Notes under the pieces: generated by a model
The model's database searches: none
Told to the model about the DNA's origin: nothing
The model's input: the letters and a program-made list of their open reading frames with translations, nothing else
Shown: positions 18,080 through 26,021 of the stretch, piece by piece
How the letters are laid out: each line of letters opens with the position of its first letter
Position numbering within the stretch: the stretch's first letter is position 1
Assembly: GCF_050589685.1 (NCBI RefSeq)
Contig: NZ_JBNGOS010000015.1
Coordinates: forward strand, 1 to 64,000
DNA from: Saccharicrinis sp050589685
Lineage (GTDB): Bacteria; Bacteroidota; Bacteroidia; Bacteroidales; Marinilabiliaceae
DNA length: 64,000 nt
Direction: 5' to 3'
Made by a program: the position numbers and the translations under genes

Positions 18080-19540
18080 TCATTGTTGCTTTTGATCCCA
18101 AAAACGATATGGATCGTCATGTTGAACCATTTGTTCCAATAACAGCGTTTCCATCTCTTTTCGTTTATCTGCGTACATTGGGTTCTCTGCTAAATCGGTT
18201 AAGAACACTCCTTCTTTACCATGTTCTGGCAGATATTCGTGTGGATTTCTGGCCAGATTAAAAAGCTGTGTTTCTCTGACTGCCCCATCCATCATATCAT
18301 ATTTAATCAGTTTCCAGTCACCTTTTGTAACACTACGCATGCCCGGTTTGGTCCCTCCGCAATACACACCGTACATCACATCACGGGCTGTTGTTTGTTC
18401 ACCGGTTAAGATTGGTTTGAGACTTTTTCCTTCAACCGTTTCAGGTATTTCTATTTCGGCCAGATCGCATAGGGTTGGCAAAACATCCAACAGATATGCA
18501 TTCCCTTCAACCCGTGTACCGGCTTTAACTCCTGGTCCATTAACAATAAAAGGAACCCGCCAGCTATGTTCGTATAAATTTTGTTTACCTTGCAACCCAT
18601 GGCGTCCAATTGCTATTCCATGGTCCGCAGTATAAATAACATACGTATTGTCCAATTCGCCCATTTCCTCCAGTTTCTTCAATACTTTTCCTATCTGAAT
18701 ATCAATATTCTCGGAACAAGCAAATTCGCGTCCCAGCTCGTTGCGGATAGTTCGTTCGTCGCGATTTTTCCACACGCCACTAACACGCTCTTCGTCCCTC
18801 AAACCCGGGTGGCCATGAAAAAACGGGTGAGCAGACAGATAATTTTCGGGTAATTGGGGTTGTTTAGGATTTTCGGGAGGCAAACTGTTTTCATCTTTAT
18901 GGTTTACCGCTCCATACTTTTCAAGCAGTTCCGGCGTACCATTGCGGACATCGTGCGGGTGCGAGAAACCGAAATAAATAAAAAATGGGTCGGTCTCCTT
19001 GTCACTTTCTCTCCCAGCTAAATATTCCAACACTTGCTTGGCGTGCCAGGCACTGCCTGTTTCCTCAGTACCTCCCCGTTTCGTTTTATCTTTTACTATT
19101 GAAAATTGTTTGTTTGCGCCGGGATACGAGTTTCCCTTCTTACAGGTACGCATGGTTTTATAACCGGCCCGGTTAAAAACAGCACCGATAGTCATCGTAT
19201 CAATGGGGTTCGGATCGGTTTGTTTTTGAAATTCCGCACTTGGAGGCAAGTGCCAGACGGTGCGGCCACTCATAATCATATGGCGCGAAGGGGTGCACAC
19301 TGCACCGTTCATGGAACCCATATGACGGGCATTTTCGAAAATCATCCCGCCCTTTGCCAGTTTATCAATATTAGGGGTTTCTAAAATGGAATTGGGGTTG
19401 TACAATTTTATATCAAATGCTGATTGGTCATCTACCAGAACAAAAAGGAAGTTGGGCTTATTTTTGGTTTCTTTAGCACAAGATCCCAGAAAGACAGAGG
19501 CACTTAATACAATAACCGAAATTTTAAAAAATAACTTCAT
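18080..19540 (-). CDS. Sulfatase (S1 family), lipoprotein
   Basis: A 486-aa sulfatase with lipobox Cys21 (SVFLGSC). Asp37-Asp38 in VLVDDQSAFD and Cys82 in GAVCTPSRHMIMSG (formylglycine site) are present; IYTADHGIAIGRHGLQGK carries the Asp-His pair, and SHPHD contributes further ligands. The usual GKWH is replaced by TCKKGNSYPGANKQF, so Lys is retained but the His-containing form is not, a variation known from a subset of Bacteroidota sulfatases. The C terminus has QLFNLARNPHEY. It follows the large lyase gene by 74 bp and precedes the esterase by 53 bp. Position specificity is unknown. Confidence 0.92.
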   Translation of the reverse strand: MKLFFKISVIVLSASVFLGSCAKETKNKPNFLFVLVDDQSAFDIKLYNPNSILETPNIDKLAKGGMIFENARHMGSMNGAVCTPSRHMIMSGRTVWHLPPSAEFQKQTDPNPIDTMTIGAVFNRAGYKTMRTCKKGNSYPGANKQFSIVKDKTKRGGTEETGSAWHAKQVLEYLAGRESDKETDPFFIYFGFSHPHDVRNGTPELLEKYGAVNHKDENSLPPENPKQPQLPENYLSAHPFFHGHPGLRDEERVSGVWKNRDERTIRNELGREFACSENIDIQIGKVLKKLEEMGELDNTYVIYTADHGIAIGRHGLQGKQNLYEHSWRVPFIVNGPGVKAGTRVEGNAYLLDVLPTLCDLAEIEIPETVEGKSLKPILTGEQTTARDVMYGVYCGGTKPGMRSVTKGDWKLIKYDMMDGAVRETQLFNLARNPHEYLPEHGKEGVFLTDLAENPMYADKRKEMETLLLEQMVQHDDPYRFWDQKQQ

Positions 19541-19614
19541 ATACTAATTTTTAAATTATTATTTGCGCTTTCCGCAAACACACATACCAACAGATCGAAC
19601 TATTTAACGCAAGA

Positions 19615-22365
19615 TTACTTTAATTTTATAACTCTTAAGTTGCCTGCTGCAAAAGTTCCTTTTTGAGTACCTTTTTGAATGATAACCGGCACTTCGTTAT
19701 GCAACCATAAACTACCTTCTTTATTCTCCAGTACCACATTTCCTTTTTCGGCAGTGGTAATTATCGTGCCAATGGCTTCAAGCTTGGTTCCGTTACCCAT
19801 AAACAACACAAAATCCCCATTCTTCTCATTTCCTACCAGCGCATAGCCGGCATTGGTATTCATATCCTCATAAATGGCCATTCTCATTTCATAGGATGAC
19901 AAAACAAAATCTTCGCGACCCGATTTATGTGTGATGTGTAAACCTGCAAAATCTTTATTGCCATTCTCATCCTCAAAACTTTGTATGGACGATATGCTTC
20001 TTCCTTCCTTTGAAGTGTAGGGTTCATAGACCGATACAAACGGATGTTCCCATGCTTCTCCGTGCTGACGGGCCACCATGGTCAGATATGGAGCATGGTC
20101 TATATCGTAAGGTATACCTGTTTTATCTTTGAATGATTTGCAAGGAGGTGATTTAACGGTAAATACCTCGCGCCCTTCGGTTCCTTTCATCCAAAGGTTC
20201 ATCAATACATCCTCCTCTCCCTCGGGTCTGTCAATCTTCCATTCTGCCATATAATCATCAGAGGTTCGTACAGATTTTTTATCCCACATATAATCCAGTG
20301 CATAAAGATGTCCGCCTGCAAAGCCCATTTCTTCACTTGGCTTTACTTCCAAAGGCGTGCCATCCGTTCCTGACAAGCGCATACTTTGTCCCAGGTTATG
20401 GTAGTAATAATCGTGGAACTTATCGCCTTTGCGTTGTTTCTTCGAACGGAAAACGTCGACATAATATCCGGTGGTTTCGCCAGTTTTCACAATGCTAACC
20501 GTCCGGTTTTGGTCGCTTTGGGTTTCGGGTTCCAGAAAATAAACATCGGAATAGGTAACATCTGGATAATAGCCTTCTTTTTGTTCCGATTTCGGGTATT
20601 CGCCCATTAAATCAAAAGCATGATAACTTAACATTTCGGTGTAGGAAGAAACGCCATCTACCATTACCGTATTGTGTGCCGGGAACTGCGAATAATACTC
20701 CAAATAAATGGGTTGAAGATAACCGGCACCTTTACCCGGATCTGCTCCCTGCACCAGTCCTTTTCCGTACAGTTCCATGTTAATTCCGTTGGCGTGCATA
20801 TGGTTACCTAATGATGCATTCAAAGAAACCATCATTCCGTTGGTCCCCCAGCCCATGCGCTGCACGTGCCAGCTTACGTTGGGTGCGTAAAAAGTTTGGG
20901 TCACATAATCGTTCAATTTACCTTTTTTGTATTCAGCATTCAGCTCCAAAGGCTTGCTGGTAAAAAAGGATGAAATATACGCTCGTGGCTTACGGTTTTT
21001 ATCCGAGACTTTCATATCATTTTCAAACAATCGGTACATGGCCGTAAATTTTTCTTCCAGTCTTTTATCGCCGCTTTTTTGTGCGATGCGTACCATGTCG
21101 CTCATGGGTTCCGTATACAGAGGTCCGTAATAGGTATCGCCAAAAGCCACTATCCGGTCATTCGGTAAAAGATATTGCGGCAACATTTTTACGGCTTTTT
21201 CCATTACCGGGGTGTAGGGCAAAATATTGTGATCAAAGGCATTGTAGAAATCCCGAATAAAGTTGGTGAGGTCTTTGGTAACGCCTTGCGAGTAACCCGG
21301 GCATTCAGCCCAAACGCCATTGTTTTTGTCGTACCCATAATCCATAAATTTGGTTAGCGACCACTGGCGCGCCGAGGTTACGTTTAGAATATAATCGATG
21401 TAATACCCGCGTCCTTTTTTGTCGTTATAGTCGGCATTATTTTGCAAAACCATGGCGGCTTTTAAAATCGTTTTTGCCTGGTGCAGGTTCCAGTTGTTTT
21501 GCGGCACCCCGTTTTTAATAATCACGTCGATCCATTTCTTTATGGTGGCATCGTAAATATTAATTTTATCCCTGTTGTTAACTTCAATATATTGATGCAG
21601 AAAATCGTATAGTTCGGCCGCCTCGATTAAAGTACTTTCATGTATCACCTGAAAACAGGACAAGCCCACCAAAGTTTGTATATGACCGTTTAACAAATCG
21701 ATGGGTTCGTTACGATAATACATTCCCATCATGTAAGTGTCGAAAATATCGAAAGCAAACTTGGCAAAGCTTTCATCTCCCTGGAGCCAATACACGAATG
21801 CTGCATCACGGGCAAATCCAATAATTTTTTGATTGTGTCGGTGAATGACTCCCCCGGTTTTCGACTGTTTAACCCACTCCAAAGGTTTCCCCTCCTTGTT
21901 TTTGTTGCGAAGATACAGCCCCCGCTCGTCGTCCATGTATGGTATAATATCTTCCAGATCGGGCATGGCATAATTGGTGGTATAGTCGCGCGAACCGGTA
22001 AAACGAACGGTTGGCACCGGAGCTTCCCCATCGGCATGCGAGTAATAAATACCGTTCACATATACGTTTGTCGCTTTGGTTTTCCAATACATTTGCAGGC
22101 GCGACGGCATCCAATCAGGATCCTTTACATGACGCTCTACATATGAATCGATTCGTTCATGAATGCCACTTAATACATCCTTGGCCCACGCTTCATTTTC
22201 AATGGTAGATTCTAACACAGCCTTCTCTTCCTGCGTTATATAAATACGAGGAAACCCCTGTTCCAATGAATTCGGAACAGGGATAACATTATTCACCTGT
22301 GAATCTGCCCTATTCAGCAGGCAAGCAATAAGAATCACAATCGTTAATAATCTATGTATCATCAT
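19615..22365 (-). CDS. Heparinase II/III-like polysaccharide lyase (916 aa)
   Basis: A large secreted protein with the two-part heparinase II/III architecture: an alpha/alpha toroid of about residues 30-480 followed by a beta-sandwich domain. In the toroid, NNWNLHQAK (about 290-298) gives the usual Asn and an additional His, and GVWAECPGYSQG (about 350-361) gives an acidic residue and Tyr, the typical catalytic base/acid. The first strand of the sandwich has NHMHANGINMELYGKG with two His (about 522 and 524), the His-x-His metal or charge-neutralising site. The family cleaves uronic-acid-containing glycans by beta-elimination. The ATG at 22365 was chosen because a signal peptide follows (MMIHRLLTIVILIACLLNRADS). 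It is only distantly similar to the two 1160-aa lyases in this window, so it probably cuts a different linkage. Confidence 0.8.
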   Translation of the reverse strand: MMIHRLLTIVILIACLLNRADSQVNNVIPVPNSLEQGFPRIYITQEEKAVLESTIENEAWAKDVLSGIHERIDSYVERHVKDPDWMPSRLQMYWKTKATNVYVNGIYYSHADGEAPVPTVRFTGSRDYTTNYAMPDLEDIIPYMDDERGLYLRNKNKEGKPLEWVKQSKTGGVIHRHNQKIIGFARDAAFVYWLQGDESFAKFAFDIFDTYMMGMYYRNEPIDLLNGHIQTLVGLSCFQVIHESTLIEAAELYDFLHQYIEVNNRDKINIYDATIKKWIDVIIKNGVPQNNWNLHQAKTILKAAMVLQNNADYNDKKGRGYYIDYILNVTSARQWSLTKFMDYGYDKNNGVWAECPGYSQGVTKDLTNFIRDFYNAFDHNILPYTPVMEKAVKMLPQYLLPNDRIVAFGDTYYGPLYTEPMSDMVRIAQKSGDKRLEEKFTAMYRLFENDMKVSDKNRKPRAYISSFFTSKPLELNAEYKKGKLNDYVTQTFYAPNVSWHVQRMGWGTNGMMVSLNASLGNHMHANGINMELYGKGLVQGADPGKGAGYLQPIYLEYYSQFPAHNTVMVDGVSSYTEMLSYHAFDLMGEYPKSEQKEGYYPDVTYSDVYFLEPETQSDQNRTVSIVKTGETTGYYVDVFRSKKQRKGDKFHDYYYHNLGQSMRLSGTDGTPLEVKPSEEMGFAGGHLYALDYMWDKKSVRTSDDYMAEWKIDRPEGEEDVLMNLWMKGTEGREVFTVKSPPCKSFKDKTGIPYDIDHAPYLTMVARQHGEAWEHPFVSVYEPYTSKEGRSISSIQSFEDENGNKDFAGLHITHKSGREDFVLSSYEMRMAIYEDMNTNAGYALVGNEKNGDFVLFMGNGTKLEAIGTIITTAEKGNVVLENKEGSLWLHNEVPVIIQKGTQKGTFAAGNLRVIKLK

Positions 22366-22395
22366 ATTTTTTAAATTTATCTTGCACAACCAAGG

Positions 22396-23748
22396 TTATT
22401 TATAATTGTGAAATACAGGACCTTTGCTTTCCACATCAGCATTCTCAGTTCCCGGCAGAAGCAATACGCTTGTTTCTGTTTGGTTTTCCAGCTTAATATC
22501 GGTGGCCACTATACCAGAACGTTGATAGTATGCATACCCATTACTGGTTGACAGTTCTATCTTAAAAGATTTTGGAATAAAAGAAAGATTGGAAGTTTTA
22601 ATAATCACATTATGGCCTGTTCCGTTTATAGCCGCCAACAAATTGTTTGCAACACCGTTTCTGGAATCCAGAATTTCCATTTCAATAAATGCGTTTTTTG
22701 CTTTTGCATATGGTAAACAAAAAGCTTCGGCATATTTGGCATCGGCACTGCAATTCATTAGGGTATCGTTGTTACCTACGTTAAATCCAGCTGCTACACA
22801 ATTTTTCACCTGGCAATTAATTACTTTATCGCCCGAAGTACTGAGACCAGTGCAAATTCCCCGACGCATTTGAAAAACCGTACAGTTTTTCACAGTCGTG
22901 TTTTTTGTTTTGTGCCCTTTATATTCAGGGTACATGCGTATTCCATCTTCGCTTAAGGAGATGATTTCTCCGGGCAATATTTTTCCGTCATCAGCCACAG
23001 TCGTTCCTTCGATATAGCCGCCTTTACCGGCATAAAAATTTTTATCAAAACAATAGCCCGAAGTTTCTGCAAGAATGGCATCGGTGGTTCGCAGCAATCC
23101 ATCCACATGGCAATCTTCGATTAAGGTGTTATCGGCCCCTTGCAAAAATATGGCATGTCCCATGGCGCGCATATGAACCTTACATCCGATTAGTTTTACA
23201 TTCTTTGCAGGATACCCCACACGAATCCCATTCATTTTTCGCACATCGCCACCCCCCAAACCATAAAGGTAGCCATAACCCCACGGACTTGAGCCGGCAG
23301 TTCGTACCTCTACGTTTTTAACCGTAACGTCTTGTCCAACAATATTGAACATTTTGTTTTTGCTTTGGCGGCCCGGTTGATCGCCGTAGGTTTCCATGTA
23401 TAAACCTTCCAGCACTACATTGGTCCCCGATATTTCGATGGCACAATACATGCTGTTTCCGTCGTCGCTCTTTTTTAGGTCGGTTCTGTTAAACAACCGG
23501 GTATCAACCATAAAACGACAGCCCGTTAAATCGAAGTGGGAATTGTTTCCGGTAAATTGTATGAAACGAATACTTTCGGCATCGTTTATTTGGTAGTTGC
23601 CCGGTAAGAGTTTGACTTTTATGTTGTCTCTTTTTGAAAATGATTGAAGCTCGGCAAGGTTATCGATTTCGAAAACATTCTTATCCCTGGCCTGGCACAT
23701 AGTTACCAAACTAATTAGAACAATGAGTATTTTGAATTTTACTATCAT
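22396..23748 (-). CDS. Right-handed beta-helix protein (pectate-lyase-like fold)
   Basis: A 450-aa secreted protein with signal peptide (residues 1-20) and a series of parallel beta-helix coils: short hydrophobic strands separated by turns, such as NVVLEGLYMET, DVTVKNVEVRT, NVKLIGCKVHMR, NTLIEDCHVDG, NTTVKNCTVFQM, DKVINCQVKN. The coils cover about residues 60-400. Many lyases and glycosidases that bind anionic polymers use this fold, but no catalytic signature is clear enough for a family. It is 7 bp... in transcription order it directly precedes the 916-aa lyase with 30 bp between, so the two probably work on the same chain. Could be a lyase, an epimerase-like enzyme or a non-catalytic binder. 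Confidence 0.75.
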   Translation of the reverse strand: MIVKFKILIVLISLVTMCQARDKNVFEIDNLAELQSFSKRDNIKVKLLPGNYQINDAESIRFIQFTGNNSHFDLTGCRFMVDTRLFNRTDLKKSDDGNSMYCAIEISGTNVVLEGLYMETYGDQPGRQSKNKMFNIVGQDVTVKNVEVRTAGSSPWGYGYLYGLGGGDVRKMNGIRVGYPAKNVKLIGCKVHMRAMGHAIFLQGADNTLIEDCHVDGLLRTTDAILAETSGYCFDKNFYAGKGGYIEGTTVADDGKILPGEIISLSEDGIRMYPEYKGHKTKNTTVKNCTVFQMRRGICTGLSTSGDKVINCQVKNCVAAGFNVGNNDTLMNCSADAKYAEAFCLPYAKAKNAFIEMEILDSRNGVANNLLAAINGTGHNVIIKTSNLSFIPKSFKIELSTSNGYAYYQRSGIVATDIKLENQTETSVLLLPGTENADVESKGPVFHNYK

Positions 23749-23774
23749 GTTGAATCCTTTCTGTACTAATTAAG

Positions 23775-25763
23775 CTATAATTGAATGTGCATGGTAAAAC
23801 CATTATTGGCTTTCAAATCAAATGTCAATGAAGAATCAGCATTTAATTCCTTTTCCTCAATTCGAACGTGAGTTCTTGTTTTTACCGTTTCATCGTCGGT
23901 GTAGATTTTAGCTTTGTAGTTTGCTCCTTGTTTCAGGAAAGAAAAGTCAACATCAACCTTACGAGCAGTTTCACCATTTATTCCGCCAATCCACCAATCG
24001 TTTCCTTTGCGACGGGCAATTACCCCAATTTCACCAATTTCTGCTGTAAGCACTTTTGTTTCGTCCCAAACGGTTGGCACATTGTTAAAGAATTCCAATT
24101 CAGGTTCGTTTCCAATGGTATTGGTGTTGCCCCAAAGTGCATCGTCTTTTACCGGAGCTGCCGGTGCTTTATCGTACCAATACAAAAACTGCAGAGGACT
24201 GAAAATACAGACTGTTTTTGCCAGTTGCGAGGCATGCGAGCCCATTATTTCAACACGTTTGTTATAGTAGCAAACCGTGTTATCAGAAGCTCCGGCAAGC
24301 GTACGAGTAAACATCGAAATTAAGGTGTGACTATTGGGTACCGTTTCCTCATCGCCACGAATTCCTTCCTGGGTAAGCAAGTTTGGATAAGTTCTTGAAA
24401 AACCTGTTGGGCGGTATTCGTCATGAACGTCAATAACCATTTTGTATTCGGCAGTTTTCTTCACCGCTTCGTGCATCCAGGCAGTTGCATGTTGGTCGCC
24501 CACCCGCACAAAGCCGTACTTAATACCGGCAATGCCCCATTCCTGGAACAAAGGCAAAATATCATCTAACTGCTTTTCGAGGGCACGGCGATTGACATAC
24601 AACATAACCTTTACCCCTTTTTCTTTGGCATAGGCTGTAATTGCTTCTATATCAAAAGGACCTTTAGAGCGTTTGGGGTCCAGGGTAACGGTGGTTGCAT
24701 CAGACTCGTTATCCATTTCGTTGCCATACCAACCTGCGTCGAAGTGCACGTACTGCATGTTATGACTGGCTACAAAATCGATGGCTGCCATACCGCCTTT
24801 TGTGGTTAATGTGCCTTCGCGCAACACCTTTCCGGGTGTAATCCACGATTCGTCCTCAATGGCACTTGGGTCGTTCAAGTTTTGAATGATGTAGTTGTTT
24901 TCCAGCAGTTCGCCATAGCTTTTGGCCATCATAACCACGCGCCATGGCGACTGAAAAGGCAATTTTATTTCCACCTTTGCTACCTCGCTTCGCACATTTT
25001 CAACAGCACCGCTTACCAGGTCTTGTTTGGTGTCTTTAATTTTTCCATCGAGGCTGGAAACGATGCTGTTTTTTACCTGATCGTTTGCGTCGAAACTTAA
25101 ACGGGCATAATCTACCAATCGGGCCTCAGCCAAAGCTATTTTTATATCGTCCGCTACTTCCACCAGCAATGGACGTTCGCAGCCTTCCTTTAATTCCGAC
25201 AAAGGAATCTTACGGATTTCGCCCTGGGCAGTTAATCTTCTGGGTTTTCGCTCAGGAGTTGACCAAACAGGATAGTCTTCGGCAAACCGATAACTTATTA
25301 GTTCATCGTCGATTTTTATTTCTGAAAGGTTGTTTTGAGCCGGTATTTCGTAGGCAAAAGCTACACCTTCGTTGTAAGCACGGCAAATCAGATTGAGTTT
25401 TGCCGTTGAACTCTCCAGGTAAATTTTTACTTCCTTATAGTGGTCGGGAACAATGCTGCGCTCACCTAAATTTGTTGTCCACTCGTTTTGAACCGATTTC
25501 TCTTCCACATTTTTTACGGCAAAGGCTTGGCTAAAGTCGATATCGTGAGATTTAATTTCGAGCACGGAAGGCAGGATAATTTCACGATCATTGTATTTTA
25601 CATAAAATGAGACTTGCCCAGTTTCGGTTGGTTCGGATATTGGAAAAACAGTTAACGTCTTTTGTCCGTCGGGAGATTGTATTAGAATTTCTGCTTGCTT
25701 ATTGCAAGCAGAAAATAATACCAATAAAATACTCAAGTAGATTATCTTTTCTTTTAAAATCAT
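23775..25763 (-). CDS. GH97 glycoside hydrolase (inverting, SusB-like catalytic pattern), lipoprotein
   Basis: A 662-aa GH97 enzyme with lipobox Cys20 (LVLFSAC). The N-terminal beta-sandwich (about 25-290) is followed by the (beta/alpha)8 barrel (about 300-570) and a C-terminal beta domain ending GFTMHIQL. Retaining GH97 alpha-galactosidases carry an Asp nucleophile in a GxKxDF-type strand; here that strand is GIKYGFVRVGDQ with Gly417, as in the inverting SusB. The acidic residues of the inverting mechanism are visible: Glu449 in HDEYRPTG and Glu466 in LLTQEGIRGDE. So an inverting alpha-glucosidase-type activity is more likely than alpha-galactosidase. Neighbours: GH31 upstream (258-bp gap with hairpins) and a beta-helix protein 26 bp downstream. 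Confidence 0.9.
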   Translation of the reverse strand: MILKEKIIYLSILLVLFSACNKQAEILIQSPDGQKTLTVFPISEPTETGQVSFYVKYNDREIILPSVLEIKSHDIDFSQAFAVKNVEEKSVQNEWTTNLGERSIVPDHYKEVKIYLESSTAKLNLICRAYNEGVAFAYEIPAQNNLSEIKIDDELISYRFAEDYPVWSTPERKPRRLTAQGEIRKIPLSELKEGCERPLLVEVADDIKIALAEARLVDYARLSFDANDQVKNSIVSSLDGKIKDTKQDLVSGAVENVRSEVAKVEIKLPFQSPWRVVMMAKSYGELLENNYIIQNLNDPSAIEDESWITPGKVLREGTLTTKGGMAAIDFVASHNMQYVHFDAGWYGNEMDNESDATTVTLDPKRSKGPFDIEAITAYAKEKGVKVMLYVNRRALEKQLDDILPLFQEWGIAGIKYGFVRVGDQHATAWMHEAVKKTAEYKMVIDVHDEYRPTGFSRTYPNLLTQEGIRGDEETVPNSHTLISMFTRTLAGASDNTVCYYNKRVEIMGSHASQLAKTVCIFSPLQFLYWYDKAPAAPVKDDALWGNTNTIGNEPELEFFNNVPTVWDETKVLTAEIGEIGVIARRKGNDWWIGGINGETARKVDVDFSFLKQGANYKAKIYTDDETVKTRTHVRIEEKELNADSSLTFDLKANNGFTMHIQL

Positions 25764-25918
25764 CTGTTAATTATATTAAGTTGTTTTATATTATTTGTTT
25801 TCATCTCATTATAATATTAACTTTCAAATTTATCGATCTCATTCTATTATTAGTTTGATTTGCATTCGATAGAATTCGCAAGTTCATTTCAATGGTATTC
25901 CCCAACAATGCTTCTTTT

Positions 25919-25946
25919 CCCGATTCATCGGGACTACCTGTCCCGA
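25919..25946. repeat. Two overlapping, mutually exclusive hairpins
   Basis: In the gap between the GH31 and GH97 genes, TCGGGAC (25928-25934) pairs with GTCCCGA (25940-25946), loop of 5. An alternative hairpin, CCCGA (25919-25923) with TCGGG (25928-25932), shares five bases with the first, so both cannot form at once. The gap (25764-26021) holds nothing else recognisable. It resembles a REP-like element or an RNA switch between two structures; no T tract follows, so a classical terminator is doubtful. Confidence 0.5.
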
Positions 25947-26021
25947 ACTCAATTTGGAAAGTGGTGAGAGAAACTTATCTCATGGGTCTTTTCATCGATC
26001 TTCCGGTTTAAATTTCAGCAA

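Noticed and set aside
25800..26000. Plus-strand open frame in the gap between GH31 and GH97
   Set aside because: Short, without start, and dominated by the hairpin region.
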